DNA of 50,338 bases from Anaerolineales bacterium UBA5195 (GCA_002412925.1 DHVZ01000046.1:85703-136040); one strand, 5' to 3'. Counted from the stretch's first letter, positions 7,640-15,529 are shown. Program-made: numbers and translations. Notes: generated by a model from the letters alone, not told the origin.

Positions 7640-8500
7640 CTAGTATTGGCCGATCGCGCCGGTCTGGCGGGCGCGGCGTTCCATCCAGTTGAACAGGAAG
7701 TAACCAACTGCCAGCCAGAAGACGCCAAAGAGGGCCAGAGCATTCAAATCGGGGAGCAGGGCGGCCAACCCGTCAGTCGAGAGCGCCGCCGAACGTACCG
7801 CATGAATGATATAGGTTTGCGGCAGCCAACCGGCCACTCCCTGCATCCAGCCCGGAAGCAGCGTCACCGGGAAGGTAATCCCGCAAAAAATCATCACGAT
7901 CCCGCGCACCAGGAAAACGAAGGCATTCGCTTCGCGGGCGGTAATGACCACGCTCGCGAAGGCAAAACCCAGTCCGTAAATGGAGGGGATCGCCGCCAGG
8001 ATAACCAGCAAAGTCAGCCAGAGACTGCCCTCGAAGCGCACGCCAAAGAAAAGCGTATATTCCAGCGCCGAGACCGTCAACATCATCAGCATGGAAATCA
8101 ACTGTGGGGCGCTGCTGCCGAGCAAATACGAAAAGCGCCAGGTGGGCGAAAGCCAGTTCGATTCGAGCGTCCCGCGCATTTGCTCATTGCGCAAGGCATA
8201 GCCGACGTTCCATAAGACCACGTTTTGCCACATCCAGATCATCGTCCCAACTGCGATGTAACCAATGTAATCGGAAATTCCAGTTGAGGCCCTGAACTGG
8301 GCCAGGCCGCTGCCATCCTGCCCGGAGAGGGCGCGGGCGGTCAGCAGGTAGGCCATCGGGAAAATCAACGGCCAGATAAAGAGGGAGATCACCCAGCTTG
8401 GATAGCGCCGGAAAATCGTCCATTCACGCCGCACCACCGCGCCCAGGGCGCGCAGTTCGGCCAGTGGACCAGGTTGGGCCAGGGATTGGATTGGGTTCAT
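7640..8500 (-). CDS. ABC-2 type exporter permease (first of two)
   Basis: This 286-residue ABC-2 family permease has about six membrane segments. Its N-terminus holds an amphipathic stretch with REWTIFRRYP before the first segment. It ends with the cytosolic tail ERRARQTGAIGQY, echoed by ERRVRRWGTLGQH in its neighbour, a sign that the two genes are ancient duplicates. Its ATG lies 7 nt below the stop of the ATPase gene, so the three genes form one operon. Function is inferred as export of an unknown lipophilic substrate across the cytoplasmic membrane. Confidence 0.85.
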   Translation of the reverse strand: MNPIQSLAQPGPLAELRALGAVVRREWTIFRRYPSWVISLFIWPLIFPMAYLLTARALSGQDGSGLAQFRASTGISDYIGYIAVGTMIWMWQNVVLWNVGYALRNEQMRGTLESNWLSPTWRFSYLLGSSAPQLISMLMMLTVSALEYTLFFGVRFEGSLWLTLLVILAAIPSIYGLGFAFASVVITAREANAFVFLVRGIVMIFCGITFPVTLLPGWMQGVAGWLPQTYIIHAVRSAALSTDGLAALLPDLNALALFGVFWLAVGYFLFNWMERRARQTGAIGQY

Positions 8501-8507
8501 GACGGCC

Positions 8508-9539
8508 TCAATCCCGGAGCGCCTTGCCGGTCAGATTGATAAAGACATCTTCCAGCGTGGGCCGGACAATGTTCATATTCAACAAACGCGTCCCATTATG
8601 GTTGACGGTTTCAACCACACCCGAGAGAATCCCGCGCGAATTGGCCGATTGCAAGGTAACTTCCCACAACCCGTCGCCTTCCAGTTTGTACGCAGAAAAG
8701 TTATCCACGCCGGGCAGGCTGCGGAGTTGATCGCCAAGCTTTTCATACCAGCCCGAAACCTCCAGGCGCACAATTTCCTGCTGGTCAATCCGTTTTTTCA
8801 GACCCTCGGGGGTATCCAGCGCAATAATTTTCCCTGTATCGATAATCCCGATCCGATCTGAAAGCTGGTCGGCCTCTTCCATATAGTGGGTGGTCAACAA
8901 AATCGTGTGCCCGTCATTTTTGAGTTGCAGGATCAATTCTCGCAGGTTGCGCGCCGCCTGCGGGTCGAGACCCAGCGTCGGTTCATCCAAGAGCAGGATC
9001 GGCGGGCGGGCCAGCAAAGCCTTGCTGATCGCCACGCGCTGGCGCATGCCGGTGGAATATTTTTCGACGAGTTCATTGGCGCGTTCTTTGAGTTCCATCC
9101 GCTCGATCAATTCCTCCACCCGCTGCTTTGCCACCGCTGGCGGAATATGATACAAAGCTGCGAAGTATTCCAGGTTCTCCCGGCCGCTCAGTTTCCAGTA
9201 AATACTGCGCTCCCCGGCCAGCACCGTGCCGAGACTCTGCCGCACCTGGTTGGCCTGCTTGATGACATCAAAGCCATTGACGCGCGCCGTCCCCTCGCTC
9301 GGTTCGAGCAGGGTGCACAACATGCGGATGGTGGTGGATTTGCCTGCGCCATTCGGCCCAAGCAGGCCAAAAATCTCACCGCGCTCAATCTGCAAACTGA
9401 CGCCATCGACAGCCGTAAACATCGGCTTCGGCTCGCGCTTGCCAAACGGCCAGCGGGATTTCTTCTCGCCTTTCTCTGCGGTTGCCCGCTGAGGGAATTT
9501 CTTGACCAGTTTTTCAGCTTCAACAGCCCAGTTGGACAT
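8508..9539 (-). CDS. ABC exporter ATP-binding protein (DrrA-like)
   Basis: This 343-residue ATPase energises the two ABC-2 permeases encoded just downstream. Walker A is GPNGAGKS (61-68), the signature is YSTGMRQ (161-167), and Walker B is ILLLDEP (181-187), followed by a switch histidine in LLTTHYMEEAD. A charged N-terminal extension of about 20 residues (EKGEKKSRWPFGKREPK) interrupts the usual start. The C-terminal 100 residues form the extra domain seen in DrrA/CcmA-like exporters. A clear promoter precedes it. Confidence 0.9.
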   Translation of the reverse strand: MSNWAVEAEKLVKKFPQRATAEKGEKKSRWPFGKREPKPMFTAVDGVSLQIERGEIFGLLGPNGAGKSTTIRMLCTLLEPSEGTARVNGFDVIKQANQVRQSLGTVLAGERSIYWKLSGRENLEYFAALYHIPPAVAKQRVEELIERMELKERANELVEKYSTGMRQRVAISKALLARPPILLLDEPTLGLDPQAARNLRELILQLKNDGHTILLTTHYMEEADQLSDRIGIIDTGKIIALDTPEGLKKRIDQQEIVRLEVSGWYEKLGDQLRSLPGVDNFSAYKLEGDGLWEVTLQSANSRGILSGVVETVNHNGTRLLNMNIVRPTLEDVFINLTGKALRD

Positions 9540-9593
9540 ATTTTCTCCAATCTATCAACGGATACGCTCAGGCAATTCTTATTATTATTCATT

Positions 9594-9622
9594 ATTCTAT
9601 TCAAATATTTTAGTTTTGTCAA
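9594..9622 (-). promoter_or_regulatory. Promoter of the ABC exporter operon
   Basis: On the minus strand TTGACA (9617-9622), a 17-nt AT-rich spacer and TAGAAT (9594-9599) form a near-consensus sigma-70 promoter in a strongly AT-rich stretch upstream of the ATPase gene. Confidence 0.75.
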
Positions 9623-9771
9623 CTATATTTTTAATTTATCAAAAAGATTATTAAATTATATTGATATTACCTGTCGTTGTCCTTCGAGACCATGGCATCC
9701 ATCATACACCGCGCGCGGCACGTTTACCTATCCGCCAGCTAACAATTCCCCACCCCTTTCACCAGGGCGTT

Positions 9772-9783
9772 TATGGTAAGATT
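9772..9783 (+). promoter_or_regulatory. 12-mer shared by the two NAD synthase genes
   Basis: TATGGTAAGATT occurs here, 8 nt before nadE, and again at 5811-5822 upstream of the glutaminase gene. TAAGAT inside it could serve as a -10 box, giving a leaderless nadE message. No convincing -35 box accompanies it. Confidence 0.4.
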
Positions 9784-9790
9784 ATTTTGA

Positions 9791-10630
9791 ATGGACACAA
9801 AATCTATGAACATCGACCTTTCGATCAATACCGATCTCGTTCGCGATCTGCTGACACGCTTCATTCACTCCGAGATCACCCGCGCTGGCCTCAACCGGGC
9901 CGTGCTCGGCCTTTCCGGCGGGATCGATTCGGCCCTGGTCGCTTACCTGACCGTCGAGGCGCTGGGCGCTGAAAATGTGCTGGCCTTGCGCATGCCCTAC
10001 AAAAGCTCGTCGCAGGATTCGCTCGACCACGCTCAACTGGTCAGCGATGATTTGAAAATGCCATCGCTGACGATCCCCATCACAGCAATGGCCGATGGTC
10101 TGATCGACAAATTCCCCGAGATGTCGAAGATACGCCAGGGTAATATCATGGCGCGCTGCCGGATGATCACACTCTACGACCAGTCCGAGGCCTTCAGGGG
10201 GTTGGTCGTCGGCACCGGCAACAAGACCGAAATCCTGCTCGGCTATTCCACGCTCTACGGCGATTCGGCTCACGCGCTCAACCCGATCGGGGATATGTAC
10301 AAGGCCCAGATTCGACAGCTCTCGAAGGCGGTCGGCGTCCCCCAGCCAATCATCGACAAGGCCCCTTCCGCCGACCTGTGGGCCGGCCAGACTGACGAAC
10401 AGGAACTGGGTTTCACTTACGAAGAAGCTGACCGGCTGCTGTTCCTGCTGGTGGATCAGCGCTACAGCCCCGAGGAATGCGTCGAAGCGGGATTCGAACC
10501 AAAATTCGTGGAAACAGTGGTTAACCGCATCCGCCGGAACCACTTCAAACGTGTCATGCCGCCTGTCGCCAAAATCACTTCACGCACTGTCGGCTATGAC
10601 TTTTTATACCTGCGAGACTGGGGAACTTAA
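9791..10630 (+). CDS. nadE: NAD synthase, synthetase subunit
   Basis: It amidates nicotinic acid adenine dinucleotide to NAD using ATP and ammonia, the last step of NAD synthesis. At 279 residues it has only the synthetase domain. The PP-loop SGGIDSA is at 42-48, and GTGNKTE, GYSTLYGD and the lid region around SADLWAGQTDEQ follow. No glutaminase domain is fused. The protein at 5859 is the likely ammonia supplier. The start is ATG 9791 (an ATG at 9806 is the alternative). There is no ribosome binding site, and a TAAGAT at 9777-9782 would start the transcript at or near the ATG. Confidence 0.93.
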   Translation: MDTKSMNIDLSINTDLVRDLLTRFIHSEITRAGLNRAVLGLSGGIDSALVAYLTVEALGAENVLALRMPYKSSSQDSLDHAQLVSDDLKMPSLTIPITAMADGLIDKFPEMSKIRQGNIMARCRMITLYDQSEAFRGLVVGTGNKTEILLGYSTLYGDSAHALNPIGDMYKAQIRQLSKAVGVPQPIIDKAPSADLWAGQTDEQELGFTYEEADRLLFLLVDQRYSPEECVEAGFEPKFVETVVNRIRRNHFKRVMPPVAKITSRTVGYDFLYLRDWGT

Positions 10631-10686
10631 AAAATGCAGATAAGCGATAAAATTCTGCATTCTGCTTTCATCATTCTAACTTTTCT

Positions 10687-11931
10687 ATGCACATTCCTCC
10701 CGCCCTCAAAAACCGAAAATTCTTTCTGCTCTGGTCTGGCCTGTTAATTTCCATTGCCGGGTCGCAGATGCAATTGGCCGCCATTCACTGGCATATCCGT
10801 GAATTGACCGGTGTCCCCGACCCCCTGGCGCTCGGCGGCATTGGCCTGGCCCGCATCCTGCCAGTGATCGTCTTTTCACTCTTTGGCGGGGCCTTTGCCG
10901 ATACGTACAACCGCCGCACCATCATCTTCATCACCCAAAGTCTGATGGCCGTGACGGCTGGCGGACTGGCCCTGCTGACTTTTATGAGCCATGTCCAGAT
11001 CTGGCAGATTTACGCGCTGACGGCCGTCCAGGCCGCCGCTGTCGCCTTCGACGGACCGGCCCGGCAGGCGATTGTCCCCAACCTGGTTGCCCCAAAGGAT
11101 TTACCCAATGCTTTTAGCTTAAATTCCATCGCCTTCAATGCGGGTGCGGTCATCGGCCCGGTCTTGAGCGGCGTGGTCATCGCCACACTCGGCCAGGGAT
11201 ACACCTATTTTTTCAACGCCATTTCCTTTCTGGCCGTTATTGTTGCCCTGCTGGCCATCGGTGAGATTCCACAGGATTTGAAAAAAGCCAGCGGCATCAG
11301 CCTGAGCGCCATGACCGACGGTGTGCGCTTTATCTTTTCTCGCAAAATCATCCTTTCGACCATGATCATGGACTTTTTTGCCACCTTCTTTGCTTCGGCC
11401 AACACCATGATGCCGATTGTGGCGCGCGATATCCTCCGCGTGGGCGAAGTGGGTTATGGGTTTTTGATTTCTGCGCAAGCAATTGGCTCGGTCACAGCCG
11501 GGCTGGTGGTTTCGCAGCTGCCTGTCATCCGTAAACAAGGGCCTATTTTTCTCGGAGCAGTCATCGCTTTTGGAATCGCAACCATCGCCTTCGGGCTCGC
11601 AAACACCTTTCTGCTGGCGATGCTGACCTTGATCTGTATTGGCGCGGCGGATACGGTCAGCACCATCATTCGCAACACCATCCGCCAGTTGCAGACCCCC
11701 GACCACCTCCGCGGACGGATGACCAGTGTCAATCAGATTTTCTTCCAGGGCGGACCGCAGTTGGGCGAGGTTGAAGCCGGTGTGGTGGCAGCCGCTTTTG
11801 GTGTGCCGTTTGCAATCATTTCAGGCGGGATCGGCACGATCCTGGCTGCGCTCCTGATCATGACCAAATGGCCCCAGCTGCGCACTTATGATGGGCACGA
11901 ACCACAGGCTATCGGCACCGCAGCAGATTAG
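10687..11931 (+). CDS. MFS exporter, EntS-like (MFS_3 family)
   Basis: This 414-residue major facilitator has about twelve membrane segments. The loop 2-3 signature is seen as GGAFADTYNRR, the motif A form GxxxDxxxRR. Overall style (N-terminal KNRKFFLLWSGLLIS, mid-protein GRMTSVNQIFFQGG) matches the EntS/MFS_3 group of siderophore or drug exporters. Substrate is not readable from sequence. It stands 56 nt downstream of nadE on the same strand and may share its transcript, without an evident functional tie. No good ribosome binding site is seen at the ATG. Confidence 0.85.
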   Translation: MHIPPALKNRKFFLLWSGLLISIAGSQMQLAAIHWHIRELTGVPDPLALGGIGLARILPVIVFSLFGGAFADTYNRRTIIFITQSLMAVTAGGLALLTFMSHVQIWQIYALTAVQAAAVAFDGPARQAIVPNLVAPKDLPNAFSLNSIAFNAGAVIGPVLSGVVIATLGQGYTYFFNAISFLAVIVALLAIGEIPQDLKKASGISLSAMTDGVRFIFSRKIILSTMIMDFFATFFASANTMMPIVARDILRVGEVGYGFLISAQAIGSVTAGLVVSQLPVIRKQGPIFLGAVIAFGIATIAFGLANTFLLAMLTLICIGAADTVSTIIRNTIRQLQTPDHLRGRMTSVNQIFFQGGPQLGEVEAGVVAAAFGVPFAIISGGIGTILAALLIMTKWPQLRTYDGHEPQAIGTAAD

Positions 11932-11946
11932 TGGAAATAGAAATTT

Positions 11947-12040
11947 CCGAATTTGGATGTGAGTGTAGGGCGTACGACGGCTCCACACATCCAAATTCGG
12001 GCTTCTCTGAAATGTTTCGCGAACTACTGAGAATAGATGA
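11947..12040. repeat. Dispersed palindromic intergenic repeat
   Basis: Perfect 15-nt arms (11947-11961 CCGAATTTGGATGTG, and 11986-12000) flank a 24-nt spacer. A conserved tail (CTTCTC..ATGTTTCG..AACTACTGA) also ends the copy at the left edge of the window. It lies upstream of the Rrf2-cyd promoter. Confidence 0.65.
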
Positions 12041-12082
12041 CAGATGTGACATTAATCACAATGCGGTCATGACATTCGGCGA

Positions 12083-12111
12083 TTGTCCAACGAGAATAGT
12101 ACCCTTACAAT
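12083..12111 (+). promoter_or_regulatory. Promoter of the Rrf2-cydAB operon
   Basis: A -35 TTGTCC (12083-12088) is followed after exactly 17 nt by a -10 TACAAT (12106-12111). The -10 box lies inside the first inverted repeat of the operator pair. The predicted leader is about 37 nt. Confidence 0.65.
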
Positions 12112-12138
12112 AATAGTAATTGTTTACCAAAACAGTAA
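12105..12138. promoter_or_regulatory. Tandem operator TTAC-N7-GTAA x2, likely Rrf2 sites
   Basis: Two identical-format inverted repeats, TTAC-N7-GTAA at 12105-12119 and 12124-12138, have centres 19 bp apart. The first overlaps the -10 box and the second covers the early transcript. Dyads of this size are typical for dimeric Rrf2 regulators, so autorepression of the operon is the natural reading. Confidence 0.65.
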
Positions 12139-12154
12139 GGTTTATCAGACTAAT

Positions 12155-12613
12155 ATGCTCCGAATTAACCGCCAGACAGATTATGCCATCCGTATCGTGC
12201 TCGCACTTGCCAACCGTGAAGCGGGTGTTCGCCTGTCATCTTCTTCCATCCAGCAAGAAATGCTCATTCCAGCGACTTATATGTCACGGATTGTGGCGCA
12301 GCTGGCAGCGGCTGGGTTGGTCAAGACTTTTGCCGGGCGCGATGGCGGCTTGCAGCTCCCCCGCCCTGCTTTGGAGATTACGCTGAAGGACGTGGTCGAA
12401 GCCTTCGAAGGACCGATTCTACTCTCGGAGTGTATGCAATCCAAAGGCGAGGATGATTGCCCCTTCGAGGCAAACTGCCCGGTGCAGACGAAGTGGGGCC
12501 GCGTCCAGGTGGCAATGCTGCGCGAGATGGCCTCCATCAGCTTTGCGGACCTGGCCGAAGAAGCCAGAAACGCGCCGACAAACACCAGCTCGCCAACCTC
12601 ATTTGTGTCCTGA
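12155..12613 (+). CDS. Rrf2-family Fe-S transcriptional regulator
   Basis: This 152-residue DNA-binding protein has an N-terminal winged helix (1-80; MLRINRQTDYAIRIVLALA is the family start). A cysteine cluster lies at Cys93, Cys102 and Cys108 (C-x8-C-x5-C). IscR and NsrR use three cysteines in this region to hold an Fe-S cluster that senses oxygen, nitric oxide or cluster status. The spacing here differs slightly from both. The ATG at 12155 is chosen because homology begins there and earlier starts would read through the promoter. It lies 38 nt ahead of cydA in the same orientation and probably controls the bd oxidase and itself. Confidence 0.9.
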   Translation: MLRINRQTDYAIRIVLALANREAGVRLSSSSIQQEMLIPATYMSRIVAQLAAAGLVKTFAGRDGGLQLPRPALEITLKDVVEAFEGPILLSECMQSKGEDDCPFEANCPVQTKWGRVQVAMLREMASISFADLAEEARNAPTNTSSPTSFVS

Positions 12614-12651
12614 CAGCCCAGGCTGTGAAATTATTTCTGTAAGGAGAGACT

Positions 12652-14058
12652 ATGGATCCAGTTATTCTTTCACGATTGCAATTTGGCCTCACCACCATCT
12701 ACCACTGGCTTTTTGTGCCGCTCACCCTCGGGCTGGGCTGGTTTGTGGCGTATATGCAGACACGTTACTATCAGACCCGCAACGAGAATTACCGCAAGAT
12801 GAGCAAATTCTGGGGGAAGCTCTTCCTGATCAACTTCGCCATCGGCGTTGTGACCGGCATCGTCCAGGAATTCCAGTTCGGGATGAACTGGAGCGAATAC
12901 AGCCGCTACGTGGGCGATATTTTCGGTGCGCCGTTGGCAATTGAAGCCCTGACGGCGTTCTTCCTCGAGAGCACCTTTCTGGGCATCTGGATCTTCGGCG
13001 AAGGCAAGGTGCCCGAAAAAGTGCACCTGGCGTCCATCTGGCTGGCCGCAATCGGCTCAAATCTTTCAGCGCTCTGGATTTTATTGGCCAATGGCTGGAT
13101 GCAACACCCGGTCGGCTACATCATCAACGAAGTCAATGGCCGCGCCGAATTGGTCGATTTCTTTGCCCTGATCACCAATCCCAAGGGCTGGGTTTTCTTC
13201 TGGCATACCATTTCCGTCGGGTTTGCAACTGCCGCATTTTTCATCCTGGGCGTGAGCGCATATCATCTTGTGCGCAAACAACATCTTGAAGTGTTCAAAC
13301 CGTCGTTCCAGATGGCCGCAATTGTCGGCTTAATCGCCAGCACGCTGGTCTTCCTGGGCGGTCACGAACAGGGTCAGTTCATGTATCGTGAAAACCCGAT
13401 GAAATTTTCCGCCATCGAGGCTCACTGGGAAACCTCGGCCCCGGCTGATTTCTCCGTTTTGACAATTGGCGACTTGACCGGCAAGCAGGAAATCTGGTCG
13501 TTACGCACCAGCCAACTTGGCATCCCCGGTGTGCTCAGCTTTCTGGCCTGCAATAACTTCGAGTGTGAAGTCAAAGGTGTGAATGAACTGCAAGCCGAGC
13601 AAGAAGCCTTGTATGGCCCCGGCGACTATATTCCGCTGATGGTTGTCACCTACTGGACCTTCCGCTTCATGATGACGATTGGTTTTATCATGATGGGCGC
13701 GGCAGCCTGGTTCCTGTGGAATACCCGTAAAGCAAACTACGAAAACGCCAAATGGATGAGATTGGTTCCATGGGGCGCAATCTCTCTGCCCTATATCGCC
13801 AACGCCAGCGGCTGGATTTTGACCGAAATGGGCCGCCAACCCTGGATTGTGCAGGGACTCTTGAAGGTGGAAGACGCTGTCTCGCCCAACCTGACCACCC
13901 TCGACCTGCTCATTTCGCTGATCGGCTATGTCGTTGTTTATGGTGCGCTGGCTGGCGCAATGTTTTACCTGATGAAAAAATACGCCACCGCCGGGCCAGA
14001 CGCCACCCTGAAACACTCGGTGGACCCCGCACCGGGTCTGGTCGGAGCGCAAGACTAG
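12652..14058 (+). CDS. cydA: Cytochrome bd quinol oxidase subunit I
   Basis: This membrane subunit of the high-affinity terminal oxidase carries three haems and oxidises quinol. Ligand residues are present: His18 (haem b595), His185 and Met340 (haem b558), Glu98 and Glu106 (proton path), Lys251 and Glu256 (quinol loop, ENPMKFSAIEAHWET), and GRQPW (394-398) by the haem d site. At 468 residues it has a short Q-loop, as in the bd-S group, although it holds an unusual CNNFEC pair of cysteines (300 and 304). The ribosome binding site is AAGGAGAG. It is preceded by the Rrf2 regulator and followed by cydB after a 138-nt repeat-filled gap. Confidence 0.96.
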   Translation: MDPVILSRLQFGLTTIYHWLFVPLTLGLGWFVAYMQTRYYQTRNENYRKMSKFWGKLFLINFAIGVVTGIVQEFQFGMNWSEYSRYVGDIFGAPLAIEALTAFFLESTFLGIWIFGEGKVPEKVHLASIWLAAIGSNLSALWILLANGWMQHPVGYIINEVNGRAELVDFFALITNPKGWVFFWHTISVGFATAAFFILGVSAYHLVRKQHLEVFKPSFQMAAIVGLIASTLVFLGGHEQGQFMYRENPMKFSAIEAHWETSAPADFSVLTIGDLTGKQEIWSLRTSQLGIPGVLSFLACNNFECEVKGVNELQAEQEALYGPGDYIPLMVVTYWTFRFMMTIGFIMMGAAAWFLWNTRKANYENAKWMRLVPWGAISLPYIANASGWILTEMGRQPWIVQGLLKVEDAVSPNLTTLDLLISLIGYVVVYGALAGAMFYLMKKYATAGPDATLKHSVDPAPGLVGAQD

Positions 14059-14190
14059 AGAAATGTCACCGCGAGTGAGCTGAACTACGGCGAGTGCGGC
14101 AGTCTCCGCTGAACAGGAGATTGCTTCCTTGCACAGACCACTCCTCGCAACACTTGCACCTGCGCGCAAGTGTAGGTGTGACACTGGAGA
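14059..14190. repeat. Repeat-derived spacer between cydA and cydB
   Basis: The first part (TGTCACCGCGAGTGAG..CAGTCTCC..GGAGATTGCTTCC..CTCGCAA) has the look of dispersed imperfect palindromes common in this lineage. A second hairpin (ACACTTGC with GCAAGTGT, 14150-14173) follows. Its CACTTGCACC motif recurs near 5684. The cydB ribosome binding site lies just after. Confidence 0.5.
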
Positions 14191-14196
14191 ATTAAT

Positions 14197-15219
14197 ATGT
14201 CATACGAATCCCTGCAAATCATTTGGTTCATCTTGATCGCTGTACTCTGGATCGGTTTCTTCTTCCTCGAAGGCTTCGATTTCGGTGTTGGCATGTTGCT
14301 GCCCTTCCTCGGTAAGAAAGACATCGAACGACGCGTCATCATCAACGCGATTGGACCCACCTGGGACGGCAACGAGGTCTGGCTGCTGACGGCCGGCGGT
14401 GCGACCTTTGCGGCCTTCCCGCACTGGTACGCCACCATGTTCAGCGGCTTCTACCTGGCGCTCTTCCTGTTGTTGGTTGGCCTGATTATCCGCGGCATCT
14501 CATTTGAATACCGCTCGAAAGACGCCAACCCCAAGTGGCGGCACACCTTCGACTGGATGATTGCAGTCGGTTCCTTCCTGGCAGCCCTGCTGCTCGGCGC
14601 AGCCTTTGCCAACCTGGCACGCGGCGTGCCGATTGATCAGAAAATGATGTTCACCGGCAACCTGTTCACCCTGCTCAACCCCTATGGCCTGCTGGGCGGT
14701 GTAACGACGGTTTCCATCTTCCTGCTGCACGGAGCGAACTTCCTCGGCCTGAAACTTGAAGGCGAACTCAAGGAACGCGCCAACGCCTGGGCCAAGAAAT
14801 TGTGGATTGCCGCTTCGGTGCTTTATATCGCCCTGGGCGCCTTCACTTATGTCGCCGGATTCTGGAACCGCGGCTTCGTCAACCCCGGCATTGTGCCGAT
14901 CACCGCAGTGGCTGTCCTGCTGGCGGCGGGCTATTTTATCAACCAGAAACGCGAAGGCTGGGCCTTCATCATGGTTGCGCTCAACATCGTACTGACCCAG
15001 GTGACATTCTTCTCGATGACTTTTCCCAACGTGATGCTCTCGACCCTCAACCCCGAATGGTCGCTGACCATCTACAACGCCTCCTCCTCACAGTACACGC
15101 TATCGGTCATGTCCATCGTTGCGCTCATCTTCGTCCCAATTGTGCTGGCCTACCAGGGCTGGACCTACTGGATGTTCCGCAAGCGCATCAGCACCGACAA
15201 GAAGAGCCTGGTTTACTAA
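14197..15219 (+). CDS. cydB: Cytochrome bd quinol oxidase subunit II
   Basis: This is the second core membrane subunit of cytochrome bd oxidase, 340 residues with about eight to nine hydrophobic segments. The family landmarks FFLEGFDFGVGMLLPF (24-39) and GPTWDGNEVWLL (48-59) are intact. A GGAG site lies 9 nt before the ATG. It is in the same operon direction as the Rrf2 gene and cydA, and a strong palindrome follows its stop. No small third subunit (CydX-like) or cydCD assembly exporter is found next to it. Confidence 0.95.
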   Translation: MSYESLQIIWFILIAVLWIGFFFLEGFDFGVGMLLPFLGKKDIERRVIINAIGPTWDGNEVWLLTAGGATFAAFPHWYATMFSGFYLALFLLLVGLIIRGISFEYRSKDANPKWRHTFDWMIAVGSFLAALLLGAAFANLARGVPIDQKMMFTGNLFTLLNPYGLLGGVTTVSIFLLHGANFLGLKLEGELKERANAWAKKLWIAASVLYIALGAFTYVAGFWNRGFVNPGIVPITAVAVLLAAGYFINQKREGWAFIMVALNIVLTQVTFFSMTFPNVMLSTLNPEWSLTIYNASSSQYTLSVMSIVALIFVPIVLAYQGWTYWMFRKRISTDKKSLVY

Positions 15220-15224
15220 AATTT

Positions 15225-15254
15225 TTGGGCGCAGGTCTGGAGACCTGCGCCCAA
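15225..15254 (+). terminator. Hairpin after cydB
   Basis: A perfect 14-bp stem (15225-15238 with 15241-15254; TTGGGCGCAGGTCT) lies 5 nt after the cydB stop. It lacks a clear T-run afterwards, so it may end the operon weakly or stabilise the message. Confidence 0.6.
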
Positions 15255-15285
15255 CCTTATCGGTTAAGACAGCGCCGCGCGACGG

Positions 15286-15305
15286 GCCGTGAAGTTCTTC
15301 ACGGC
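15286..15305. repeat. Small hairpin upstream of the SWIM gene
   Basis: GCCGTGAAG pairs with CTTCACGGC around TT. Its role is unknown. It lies in the 310-nt gap between cydB and the SWIM gene, which also holds the operator-like palindrome, promoter, leader ORF and terminator listed below. Confidence 0.4.
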
Positions 15306-15368
15306 AAGAACCGCAGGTGACCGTTATCCACCGATTACCCTACAATTCCATTAACTTTTCATTAAACT

Positions 15369-15382
15369 ATCGGTAAACCGAT
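15369..15382. promoter_or_regulatory. Palindromic operator candidate
   Basis: ATCGGT-AA-ACCGAT is a perfect dyad that ends on the first base of the -35 box of the strong promoter. A partial match (ATCGGTTAA) lies about 110 nt upstream. An activator or repressor site is inferred. Confidence 0.4.
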
Positions 15383-15410
15383 TGACTCTAAACCCGAAAC
15401 GTCATATACT
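15382..15410 (+). promoter_or_regulatory. Consensus promoter for the SWIM leader
   Basis: TTGACT (15382-15387), a 17-nt spacer and TATACT (15405-15410) form the best sigma-70 promoter on the plus strand of this window. Transcription should begin near 15417. Confidence 0.75.
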
Positions 15411-15433
15411 CAAATCAATCGAGGTTAGCCACT

Positions 15434-15472
15434 ATGCGCTTTTATCGGACATACTCAGTGACAAATTCCTAA
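15434..15472 (+). CDS. Putative 12-residue leader peptide
   Basis: The ORF reads MRFYRTYSVTNS, then TAA. GAGG lies 9 nt before its ATG, and its stop codon touches the base of the terminator stem. That position is what ribosome-dependent attenuation needs. The peptide has no run of a single amino acid, so the signal, if any, is not obvious. A chance ORF in a small RNA is the main alternative. Confidence 0.35.
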   Translation: MRFYRTYSVTNS

Positions 15473-15501
15473 AAGGCACGCGCCTGTCTGCGTGCCTTTT
15501 T
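15472..15501 (+). terminator. Intrinsic terminator within the SWIM leader
   Basis: The stem AAAGGCACGC / GCGTGCCTTT (10 bp, 8-nt loop) is followed by a T-run. It lies 28 nt before the SWIM gene start, between its promoter and its coding region. Confidence 0.75.
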
Positions 15502-15529
15502 CATTTCTCTGGACAAAAGGAGACGAAAC

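Larger units (their letters stand above)
15417..15501 (+). ncRNA. Leader RNA or attenuator ahead of the SWIM gene
   Basis: The predicted transcript runs from the promoter at 15382 to a perfect 10-bp hairpin (15472-15481 with 15490-15499) followed by five Ts. It would be about 85 nt if it ends there, and it must be read through to express the gene at 15530. It is either an attenuated leader or an independent small RNA. I do not recognise it as a known RNA family. Confidence 0.5.

Noticed and set aside
7247..9779. Open frames on the plus strand opposite the ABC exporter
   Set aside because: They mirror the permease and ATPase genes, whose motifs (Walker A and B, membrane segments) are clear.
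12083..12154. A longer N-terminus for the Rrf2 regulator
   Set aside because: The extra codons start on the -35 box and read through the promoter and operator. Family similarity begins at the ATG at 12155.
15417..15501. SRP RNA, 6S RNA or tmRNA in the SWIM leader
   Set aside because: The GGAAG-type SRP loop, the long 6S bulged helix and the tmRNA ends are all absent.
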